The notes under the pieces: generated by a model
The model's database searches: none
Told to the model about the DNA's origin: nothing
What the model saw: the letters and a program-made list of their open reading frames with translations, nothing else
Program-made: the position numbers and the translations under genes
Shown: piece after piece, positions 9,906 through 18,500 of the stretch
Position numbering within the stretch: the stretch's first letter is position 1
Layout: each line of letters opens with the position of its first letter
Assembly (NCBI RefSeq): GCF_000003815.2
Contig: NC_049979.1
Span: 34,893,123 to 34,933,394 of the forward strand
DNA: 40,272 nt
Source of the DNA: Branchiostoma floridae
Taxonomy: Eukaryota > Chordata > Leptocardii > Amphioxiformes > Branchiostomatidae
Direction: 5' to 3'

Positions 9906-12372
9906 GGGTGAGAAAGATTGCATCTGTTGCGTTGCCGGACGTACTTACTCCTTGGTCAGCAGACTGGGATACCAAAGCTGTTCTAAGCTGTCTACGGGCC
10001 CTTATGCCCCCGATCTCCGGGGAGTTTCTGTAGAACAAGTTACACTGGGCTTTGGTCTGTTCAGCCGATCCATACGTGTCACCGTTTTCTCGGATTGCCC
10101 TTCGATTCTGTCTCCGATTTCTGACGACATGAAGCGAAAACTCTGCAGCATCAGCATAGAAAGGCATGGGTCCGCTCTCATCATCCGGAATCTCACTGTA
10201 GGTGTGTGGGTGGGCCGGCAGAGGGCGCTGCACAGCGACTTCGTGATCTGGGATCTCCCATGATGTGCGCGGGAGAGCAGGCAGGGGGCGCTGTGCAGTG
10301 ACTATGTTATCTGGGATCTGACTGTAACTCGGCTCGATGGACTCGAGAACAGCCGGCAATGACCTACAGGATGCCACATCGTCTGTGTCACCCCCACTAG
10401 TGCATACAGGAAGGGAAGCTGACCTGACCACACCGGAGATGGGGGCATCTGGGATCTCAGAGTATACGTGTGGGAGGCCAGGCAGGGGCCTCTGAGCAGC
10501 GGCTATGCCATCTGGGATCTCGCTGTAAGTAGGCTCGATGGAATCCAGTACAGCAGGCAATGACCTACAGGAGACTGCGTCATCCGACACGACCTTGATT
10601 GGGCGTGCAGGGAGGGAAGCCGACCTCAGCAAGCCGGGGAATGCAACGCCAGGTGGGATTGTCCGGATGTCTGCATCGTCGCCGGCCCTCCCATCCTCAG
10701 CAATGAACCTTGATAAGCACATCTTCCATACTAACACCACAAGGGCCGACAAGACCAGAACGACCACTGCCGAGACAACACCTGGGATGACAACATGACC
10801 TGGTACTGCAAGCACCTCTAGATCTGCCACAGGTGTTGTGCTCACCTGCAGCGTGCAGTTGTCTGGCTGTTCTGAAGATGTGTTGTCTTTCTCTGTAGTT
10901 TCAGAGCAGGGTATCAGGCTGCTGGAATGACCAATTCTGTAAGTGCATGTGGTTTCTGTTGTGTGGGTCTGAGGTTGGACTGGGGGAACGGTGAAGAACA
11001 ATTTTGTGTGTTCATTTTTAGTGAGAAGAATGCAGGTCATGTTTTTTGTGTTGTGGTGGGTGGGGTTTGTGTGGGTGGTGTGCTGTAGGCTGCTGTCAAA
11101 CTCTGGGGTGGTGAGTGTGCTCGTGTCTTGTTTCTGGACAAAGGACAAGGCAACGTCTTCAGCAGCTGTACTCCCTGTGGCCAAGGAAACCAATCGGAAC
11201 ATCGAGCTTCCAAAAGGGCCCACTGGTACTGCAATGCCTCCATCATATTCCCAAACCTGCCTGCACTGCTCAAGTGTGTTGGGGGGCAGTTTTTCTGCTA
11301 GAGAGCCGTCAGTAGCCAGGACAACTGCAGGAGCCTGGATGGAGATCGTACTCAGAGAACGATCCAAAGCACCGCATGAGATGCCAGGATTGACCGCTCC
11401 TAATTCGGTGGTACCAGGCACATTATCCGATGAATCAAACACCCACCCCAACGAGAGTTCATAAGCAGTGTACCTGGCACAGAAGAGGAATTTGGGTACC
11501 TCAACAACCAATGTTGCTGACCCTCTTCCGAAACTAACAAGCCGATGTAGGCTCCACGTCGTTTCATGTGGCTTTTCATCATGGACAGATGACAACATGC
11601 CACTGCTGATTTGGAGCCTTGACAGCAGGGACTGTCCCAACAGCACCTCTCCATCTAACCTTGACAGATTATTACCCATCAGGTCTAACCGGTTCAGCGA
11701 TAAGTGTTGGAATGACCCCGGTGAAATGCTACTGATTTCATTAAATCCAAGGTATATAGTCTTGATAACTGTCCGTCCAAAGAGCCAAGCAGGGTCTACA
11801 ATCTGTAACTTGTTGTTCTCTAGATCCAAGACATTCAGGTCTGTCAGGTGCACGAAGCTCCCTGGCTCTATCTGCGTGATGTTGTTGTTGGACAAAATCA
11901 GCGTCACGAGATTCTCCAAGCCAGTGAACAAGGTCTTCTTGACAATTGTCAACCTGTTAGAATCTAGGGACAGTTTACTGAGAAAGGGAAACTTAGCGAA
12001 GGTGTTGTTCTCCACATCAGCGATCTTTGCGTCTATCAGAGCCAAGGTGTGAAGCACAGAATGCTGGAGCGGTGCGAGTTTCTTCTCCGACAAGACATAG
12101 AAAGGGTATCCTCTAATTGCCACAATATTGGCCCAAGCAATTAAAGAGAAAGGGGTAGGGACAGTACCTTTGATTAGACACTTGCAATTGACACATACAC
12201 TTTTGCCAGACGTTATAGTCAAAGGGATTCCCGGCTTTTTAGGCTCACATTCTAGCCATGCAGCCGCCTTACACCGAGGTAAGAACGGACCTCTTGAAGC
12301 CCCACAGGCATGTGTTAAAAGAAGCATGAACAACATGACTGCACTGTCCATCGCGACACCTCTCAGATACAT
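9133..12372 (-). CDS. Leucine-rich-repeat type I membrane receptor with SH2/SH3-motif tail and repeat array
   Basis: One uninterrupted frame. An in-frame ATG exists at 12457-12459, but I prefer the Met at 12370-12372 (or 12349-12351) because it puts a hydrophobic signal peptide (VMLFMLLLTHACG) at the N terminus. A splice-acceptor-like TTGACAG lies just upstream. Numbering from the 12459 Met, residues ~55-95 form a Cys-rich LRR N-cap. About seven LRRs follow at ~135-285 (LxxLxLxxNxI pattern). Next come a Cys-containing membrane-proximal region with several N-glycosylation sequons (NMT, NTS, NCT), a transmembrane helix at ~555-579 ending in VWKMC, and a cytoplasmic tail. The tail has duplicated blocks with YSEIP/YSQIP and RPLPGLP/RPLPALP/RPLPAHP motifs, then about ten 28/29-residue repeats. 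Such motifs are typical SH2 and SH3 docking sites, so a signalling or immune/adhesion receptor is inferred. The ligand and an orthologue cannot be named. It diverges from the PLD gene. Confidence 0.88.
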   Translation of the reverse strand: MYLRGVAMDSAVMLFMLLLTHACGASRGPFLPRCKAAAWLECEPKKPGIPLTITSGKSVCVNCKCLIKGTVPTPFSLIAWANIVAIRGYPFYVLSEKKLAPLQHSVLHTLALIDAKIADVENNTFAKFPFLSKLSLDSNRLTIVKKTLFTGLENLVTLILSNNNITQIEPGSFVHLTDLNVLDLENNKLQIVDPAWLFGRTVIKTIYLGFNEISSISPGSFQHLSLNRLDLMGNNLSRLDGEVLLGQSLLSRLQISSGMLSSVHDEKPHETTWSLHRLVSFGRGSATLVVEVPKFLFCARYTAYELSLGWVFDSSDNVPGTTELGAVNPGISCGALDRSLSTISIQAPAVVLATDGSLAEKLPPNTLEQCRQVWEYDGGIAVPVGPFGSSMFRLVSLATGSTAAEDVALSFVQKQDTSTLTTPEFDSSLQHTTHTNPTHHNTKNMTCILLTKNEHTKLFFTVPPVQPQTHTTETTCTYRIGHSSSLIPCSETTEKDNTSSEQPDNCTLQVSTTPVADLEVLAVPGHVVIPGVVSAVVVLVLSALVVLVWKMCLSRFIAEDGRAGDDADIRTIPPGVAFPGLLRSASLPARPIKVVSDDAVSCRSLPAVLDSIEPTYSEIPDGIAAAQRPLPGLPHVYSEIPDAPISGVVRSASLPVCTSGGDTDDVASCRSLPAVLESIEPSYSQIPDNIVTAQRPLPALPRTSWEIPDHEVAVQRPLPAHPHTYSEIPDDESGPMPFYADAAEFSLHVVRNRRQNRRAIRENGDTYGSAEQTKAQCNLFYRNSPEIGGIRARRQLRTALVSQSADQGVSTSGNATDAIFLTLPNTYWPWEIPGGTRNTPRRASLPLVTLTNTYWPWQMPGEGTHNTQRRAALPLVTPPNTYWPWEIPAEGTRNTPRRASLPIVTLPNTYWPWEMPGEGTHNTPRRASLPKVTPPNTYWPWQMPGEGTHNTSRRASLPIVTPPNTYWPWQMPGEGTHNTPRRASLPLVTPPNTYWPWEIPATEGAPNTPRRAPLPIVTPPNTYWPWQMPGEGTHNTPRRASLPLVTPPNTYWPWEIPATEGAPNTPRRAPLPIVTPPNT
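10195..10625 (-). other. Duplicated cytoplasmic signalling module in the LRR receptor
   Basis: Two related blocks each read SASLP ... CRSLPAVLxSIEPxYSxIPD, followed by AQRPLPxLP. Tyr motifs YSEI, YSEI, YSQI and YSEI alternate with three RPLPxxP proline motifs, and a fourth Tyr position is SWEI. The duplication is visible in both protein and DNA. Confidence 0.85.
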
Positions 12373-12399
12373 TCTGTCTGTCAAGTTAAAACACTTACC

Positions 12400-12640
12400 A
12401 GGGAAACCGTCACTTAGCTGCAGTTTGTGTGTTAGGTCCACAGAGCTGTAAGCATCCACGACGAGTTGTCGGTCGACTTAGCTCTTCTTCCCTCCGTCTT
12501 GACAGTCGACGATTGTCGACGTCGGTATCTAACAACCTTGGCGCCGTCGACTGTTGATAGCGTCTGCACGTACCCCGCATCCATCTGTACGTAAGCGTGT
12601 ACTGTGTCCATTTGCCAGACATATTACTTGTGTAATGTAA
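12400..12640 (-). other. Presumed 5' region of the LRR gene
   Basis: Moderately GC- and CpG-rich sequence directly upstream of the LRR coding region. It contains several GTCGAC palindromes and an ACAGTCGAC / GTCGACTGT inverted pair (about 12503-12555). A strong donor-like CCTG|GTAAGTG lies at about 12394-12404 on the minus strand, only ~25 bases before the first preferred Met. It may be coincidence or mark an alternative 5' exon. No TATA box could be fixed with confidence. Confidence 0.35.
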
Positions 12641-13310
12641 TGTATGCATGAATCTAAACACTGACAAATGTCCCATGTCATTGGTTTCCATTGTGCAAAA
12701 CTGATTGCTTCCTGGTATTTAGGCTTACCTTGTGAAGTGAATGTAGGACATGTGTACATGTGTACATGTATAAGACTAATTAGACGGCTGCATTGCTCCA
12801 TGTTTATATGAATCTAGAACACTGACAAATGTCCCATATCATTGACTGCTCATTGCGCAAAACCGATTGCTTCCTGGAATTCAGGCTTTTCTTGTGAATA
12901 GAATATAGGATGGATGTAAGATGGTTTAGACGGCTGCATGGCCACATGTTTATATGAATCTAGAACACTGAGAAGTGTCCCATAATATTGACTTCCTGAT
13001 ATTCAGGCAATTCTTGTGAAGTAAATGTTTATATGAATCTAGAACACTAAGAATTGTCCCATTATATTGGCGTGTTACGGGCTCCCTCCCCTAGCCCTGG
13101 CATCTCCCATGGCCAGTAGGTGTTAGGTGGGGTGACTGCCGGAAGGGATGCGCGCCGTGGTGTGTTACGGGCTCCCTCCCCTCATGTTACGGGCTCCCTC
13201 CCCTCCTGTGAAGTATATGTTTATATGAATCTAGAACATTAAGAAGTGTCCCATTATATTGGCTTCCTGATATTCAGGCAATTCTTGTGAAGTAGATATA
13301 TATTTAAGAA
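12640..13310. repeat. Degenerate tandem array upstream of the LRR gene
   Basis: Five copies of a unit beginning TATATGAATCTAGAACACT, with GTGTCCCAT(A/T)ATATTG and a block CTTCCTGATATTCAGGCAATTCTTGTGAAG (variants), start near 12648, 12808, 12950, 13030 and 13212. Unit lengths shrink from ~160 to ~80 bp through internal deletions. The fourth copy is interrupted by the LRR-type repeat at 13071-13206. Confidence 0.85.
13071..13206 (-). repeat. Displaced copy of the LRR-tail coding repeat
   Basis: The segment contains CCCATGGCCAGTAGGTGTTA and GCGCGCCGTGGTGTGTTACG, the signature of the 84-bp unit in the LRR coding tail, followed by two short partial copies of GTTACGGGCTCCCTCCCCT. It lies about 3.2 kb from the array and on the far side of the gene's 5' end, inside an unrelated tandem repeat. 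It has no reading frame linked to the gene. Confidence 0.85.
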
Positions 13311-14706
13311 CCGCGGGTGAAGCTCTGTTTTGGAGAATGGAGTGTTTAACCCTATTCAGACTGGACTTTTTTGGTCAATTTGGGACGACTTTTGAGACCC
13401 GCCCCTTCTAACTCCCGTAATTCCTAAACGAACTTTATGTGACAACCACAGAGGTTGATGTAGACGTAAAATATATGCATTGTAAGAATTATAATAACGT
13501 AATATGACGTCATTATGACGCCATCGATGTGATTGCATTGGCTGGAACCATGAAAAAAACGATATTCCCAGAAAACGTCAAGGTATAAAACAAAAATGTA
13601 ACAGCAAGTGTGAATAACAGAATAATTGAGCTCCCTTGGAAATCTGTTTTATCAAACCTGTATGGACTACCCTGAAAAATTAATCGAAAAAAAATGTCTG
13701 CTACGACTTTTGTTGTCAATAGCAACATCAATGACGTCAAAATGGAAATCCCCCACCGGCGAAGGATGTCGTCTCATAAAACAGCACGTGTACACCAAGC
13801 AAGGAGGTTAATGTCCTAGCTTAAAGGTCGTGTGAAACTTCCGATAAAAACAAGTTTTAACTTGTTTTTATCGGAAGTTTCTAAAATAAAATAACGCAAG
13901 GGTGTCCTACCTTGACCAGTAGTCTTACTGCCACTGGTGTGACTAAATACAAAAATATGTGTCTGAACAACATGTTAACAGACACGGAAATGCAATCAGA
14001 TCAGTGACTTCGGTGCCTGTATACATAAAACCTACCTTCCGAAAGAACAGTCTACGGTATGGACGTTTTTAGATTCTAACAAAATCCACATGTCGCTGGA
14101 AAAATAAGAGAAATTGGAGAAATATAGACAGATTACCTACCAAAAGAGTTAGCTTGCCGAGGAGTATAGTTTGCGACGCAGAAGTTCCGTCTTTTAAATT
14201 TTGTGTTGTGGAGATGATATGGTCATGAATGTTTGATGGTAAATAGTCGTTGCACTCGTGAAGACGTGGTACAGATTTGCTGCCCCTGGGATCTTTCATT
14301 TTTGGAACTACAGAGCTGACATTCTTTCAGATTTTGTACTCTAGAAGGGGCTGACGGATTCCAATCTGTGCAAATCGTTTAATTCAGACAATGAGGTGGT
14401 GTACAATTTTCCTGACATTTCCTGTGCACAAATGGTTTCCGCTCCCTCCCTCTGATTCCTTCTCCTCACAACTCGTTGAATATGCAGGCTAGGTCCTAGG
14501 AGTGTCATATTCTCGCACACAGAGCCTTGCTAGCGGCCTACACAATGCGTTTGGGGCTTTACTAAACCGGGTCGAGGTTTCCGCTTTTGTCGGGGTGGCC
14601 TCTAACCAGCTATCAGCCATTCATGGAATAGCCTAAATGTTTTCTTGAGGCCAATTCTCACAAAAGTGGACACTTTAGCCTGGTTTAACCTAGCCTCCAC
14701 ACTAGG
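13311..14706. other. Intergenic sequence between divergent genes
   Basis: No exon recognised. The N-terminal (membrane-anchor) exon of the PLD gene is expected here or further left, but I could not identify a frame with a hydrophobic segment and a phase-1 donor. The stretch contains the perfect palindrome at 13834-13881. Confidence 0.4.
13834..13881. repeat. Perfect 48-bp palindrome (23-bp arms, 2-bp loop)
   Basis: GAAACTTCCGATAAAAACAA... is mirrored exactly by ...TTGTTTTTATCGGAAGTTTC around a TT centre. The arms are 13834-13856 and 13859-13881. Confidence 0.93.
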
Positions 14707-15249
14707 TACAGTCAAACCTGTCTAAAGCGGCCAATCAAGGGACTGAAGAAATGTGTCCATTAGATATAGACACTAAAGAGAAAATGTTGATCAATTGACC
14801 GTGCAATAATCTACACGTGATTTCAGTACCCACTGATCTTTTTCACCAAGTAACATTGTCTACATCGTCTCAACTTCAACTGACCCGGCCAAAGTCAACT
14901 CTACCAAAAATGATAATGATATTGCCATGTGCAATGTTGGTAAATTTGCCGACAAAGACTTCGTCTAAAGTTCAAGGCACTCGTACCTTTCACCACTGTC
15001 CAAATGACCCTGTTGGGGACTCCAAATCATCGCAAACTACGATTCTAAGCCCGGCGTAGGATGACATGGCCGCTTTATGGTCGCAATAGGCAGTGTTTCT
15101 GTATCTATGGGACCGGAAATCGTGCGGCCGTGACCGCGTTGGACAGGTGGCCGCTAAAGACTATTTCTTAATGCTTAGGTCAATCGGAAAAATCCAAAGG
15201 ACCGACAAAAAAATGTCCGCAGTGGTCGTTAATACAGGTTTGACTTTAT
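14707..15249. mobile_element. TIR element of the CAGTCAAACCTGT family (copy 1, inverted)
   Basis: The left end reads TACAGTCAAACCTGTCTAAA and the right end ACAGGTTTGACTTTATA, giving inverted ends next to TA. The internal right half (GGCCGC, CTTAATG, AAAGGACCGACAAAAAAA) matches the left half of the element at 34388-35279 in reverse orientation. No transposase frame is visible. TA flanks are compatible with a Tc1/mariner or pogo-type MITE. Confidence 0.75.
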
Positions 15250-15344
15250 ATTGTATAGGCCGCGAATGAGGCTCTGTTTAGGAAATTGGAGTGTTTAATC
15301 CCAGAGTTTCTTCCACACTTTTTTTCACAGCCTTTCTTTCGTAG

Positions 15345-15520
15345 AGACCATCCCGGAAGATGTGATATTCCACCAGAACTCTTCCCATCTGCCTAGGACA
15401 TACGACAGCTGGCTGGAGCTCCTGAGTACTGCCCAGAGGACAGTGGACATCGTGTCGTCATCATGGAACCTTCAGGCGGGGAGCGACACTGATGTTCACA
15501 ACGACACAGGCGTTTCACAG
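15345..15520 (+). CDS. PLD-like gene, first visible exon
   Basis: Acceptor CTTTCTTTCGTAG; donor CACAG|GTCAGT. Begins in phase 1 (the AG completes a Glu codon), so at least one coding exon lies upstream. Encodes TIPEDVIFHQN, the TYDSWLELLSTAQRTVDIVS segment and SWNLQ. Confidence 0.88.
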
Positions 15521-18500
15521 GTCAGTGGAAGATTTGGAAAAAATCGTTTCATAAGTGTAAGTACTATATGTATTTTCATGCAATTTTTTTAAGTCAAACT
15601 CAATCTGTTTAGAAATAGCCAACACTAGGATTCGAGTAGCCTATTTTTGCAATGATTTTTATCACTGTTCTTTGCCACATGTATATCCCCTATGTTTCTA
15701 CCATGTACTTGCAATTAGCCGTCCGGGCAAAAAAAATTCTCTCTAACGTCGTGTTTACGTGTAGTAAGGTCGTACATGTATGCACAGTACGTTACAGGAC
15801 AGTGCTCGATGCTCTAAAGCATTGTTTACCCATCATTTGTCTTTGATATTTGTGCTAAAATTGTACTGTTTTGGGACATAAGAGTTTTCTTTTACACAAC
15901 CAGTTTTTCTCACCTGCTTCCTCAGAGCTTCTGCTTCTCGCCGCTATATGTAGCCGATGTAGGTGGCGCTTTTGCGGCGAGAACACAATCCCAAACGCGA
16001 CCACCCCCCCCCCCCCCCTTGTCCCTTCGAATGATCGTTTTTGTTTTATAGGGTCATCGACTGTTCCAGGCGCTCATATCTACCGGATCAATCCACAACA
16101 TCCGGATCCGGATCCTCTACGACGCCAGAGCAGCCTCGTTGCCGGAGCTTAGTGCGTTAGTAGCGCGAGGGGCGGCCACGGTCAGAAGGTTAGCCCTGGA
16201 CAGTCTACTAAAGAAACAGAGTCGTCTCCGTGGCAACCTCATCGTTGTGGACGAGCAGACGTTCTATTTAGGAAGCACGGCGTTTTCTTGGAGATCTCTT
16301 TCACAAGTAAGTCAGTTAATCTGGGTTAAGTTTGCTATCAAAAAGGGACGTAAAATGGGGGTCCAGTGTTCGAGGAGGTACCTTGAGTACGTAAAGCAGC
16401 CTCATTACTCAGATTCGGTACCTATATACTGGCTGCGATAATACACCAAGGTGAATGCAGTAGCCTAAGTGTACTAGGCATGTGTTATTGTTATCCGTAT
16501 ATCCCAAGATTGGCAAGAATTCTCTTAGCTTGCGAACGTATGACAATCGTACGACGATCGGGATTTCGAATAGCCTATAGGTCAGAATCAGTGCGCGCCT
16601 AGTTGTTATCGTAACTGGTGCAACATTATCAAACCAAACCGTGTTTATCATAATAATGTATATTTTCTTAAGATTTAGTGTTAAGTTTTTTGGAAAAATG
16701 CGTTTCGTTACTGAAGGTTGTGTCTGATAATACCTAAAACATTGTATTTCTTTTTCAAGGAAAAGAACTTTGGAGTTGTGGTGGCTAACTGCACGTGTTT
16801 AGCACGTGACGTGACGCAGTTGTTCTCCAGCCTATGGGAACTAGCGGCTCCTGGTGCGCATGCGCCTACCAGCTCTGTCAGCCCCACCCGTCCGGTATAC
16901 CTGTGTCTGAACCAGCATCACAACACCACGGCATCTGTCACGGTCAGTAGTCACGTTTCTGCAAGCATGATTTTGGTTAGACTCCGTTGCAGTCTTCCGG
17001 ACGGGGCTTTTTTTTTGGGGGGGGGGGCGTCTCCGACGGGCAAAACTCGCTAACACGGCAAACTCCCTTTCACAGCAAATTCCCTTCCTCTGCAAACTCC
17101 CTGTCCCGGCACAAGAGGACCCAGCCAACGTTGAAAATCGCGGACCAACGCCCCCCCCCCCCAAAAAAAAATCAGTCCCGTTCCGAAGACTACAACAGTC
17201 TACAACAACTTTTGGTCAACATACAGTCAGAAACTGCTTAAGAAGACCACTCTGAGGACCGATAGAATCCGGTCTATGTAGGCAGCTGGTCACTATAGAT
17301 AGGATTCCTTATGCTATTGTAAATAGTAAAAATCATCAAAGTTGTTACATTTACTTTGTGTTTTTTATGTACAGGTTGTCACTTGACTTGTACAGGTTTG
17401 ACAGCATTTCGCTGGCCAAGTGGTTCTTTATGTATCGACAACCACTTGTGCTGTATGTTAATGTCCAAGTCGTTTTTGTGTAGAGGTGGCCACTTCTACA
17501 TGTTTGACTGTACAGAGTACATCAATGACCAGGTGGTCCTTGTAGAGGTGGTTACTTGTATAGGGTTGGCTGTATATCAATGATCCGTATGCAGGGGGGG
17601 TTACTTGTACAGGTTTGACTGTCCAGGTGGACCTTATCTAGAGGTGGCCCCTAATATAGGTATGGGTGTATGTGAGTATTAATCAAAATACGTCTTGAAG
17701 TTTAATTATTCATCTTAGCCCTGTGCGACTGCCTACCCGCACCAGGCACTAACAAGTGCGTATTCAGCACCAAGGACAGGCTCAGCACTACCTACACCTT
17801 GTGTTAACCTTCCCCATTCTGTGGTAGCCTTTTGGCACGAAAAGTGTACTGATTAGAGGGTCAAGCTGCAGGAAGAAGGTTAAGGTGTGGATACATTTCC
17901 GTATCTGATGCATGCTTGACCGGTCGGTCATAAATTGATCCAGGCAGTGTGCATTTTTGCTATTTCAAGGACGTATTTTATCCGAATCATGTCTTAAACT
18001 TCCCAAAATCAAATCTAGTTTCTCGAGCAACTGCTATTTGGTGTATCATATTACCTGGATGTCTAACCTTCATTGGCATATTTTAAACTGCAATGTTGTA
18101 TCAAAATGGAATTGGTACTCATGAAGGTACACATTTCATATTTATGTATGCCACCCTCTGTAACGGCTACTCGCGATCGCCAAGTAGATGTGACAGTCGC
18201 GGGCTTGTTCTTTTCCTATTTGGTAGTGTTCTGTGTCACAGTCACGGTTTAAGAATCTACAAAAAAAGCGTATAAGACATCGCAAAATATGGTCAAACAT
18301 ATCTGCTTGGAAGTAACGCAACCTTCATCTACCCGTATTGTGCCCACAGGTCTCTCCTACTGTGTTGGACCCAGGATACAACAGCTCCTCGCTAGACGCA
18401 GTGCTGAATGTCATTAACAGCGCTCGGGAACACATCGACATATCCATCAGGGACTACCTACCTTCCTCACGCACGGGCGATCTTAGGTACTGTTCCAGTG

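Noticed and set aside
10991-12052. Plus-strand frames of 157 and 194 codons
   Set aside because: Antisense to the LRR ectodomain, with no family motif.
12394-12404. Strong splice-donor-like CCTG|GTAAGTG before the LRR coding start
   Set aside because: Using it would splice out the signal peptide or require a 25-base intron to the TTGACAG site. Kept only as a note on the uncertain 5' end.
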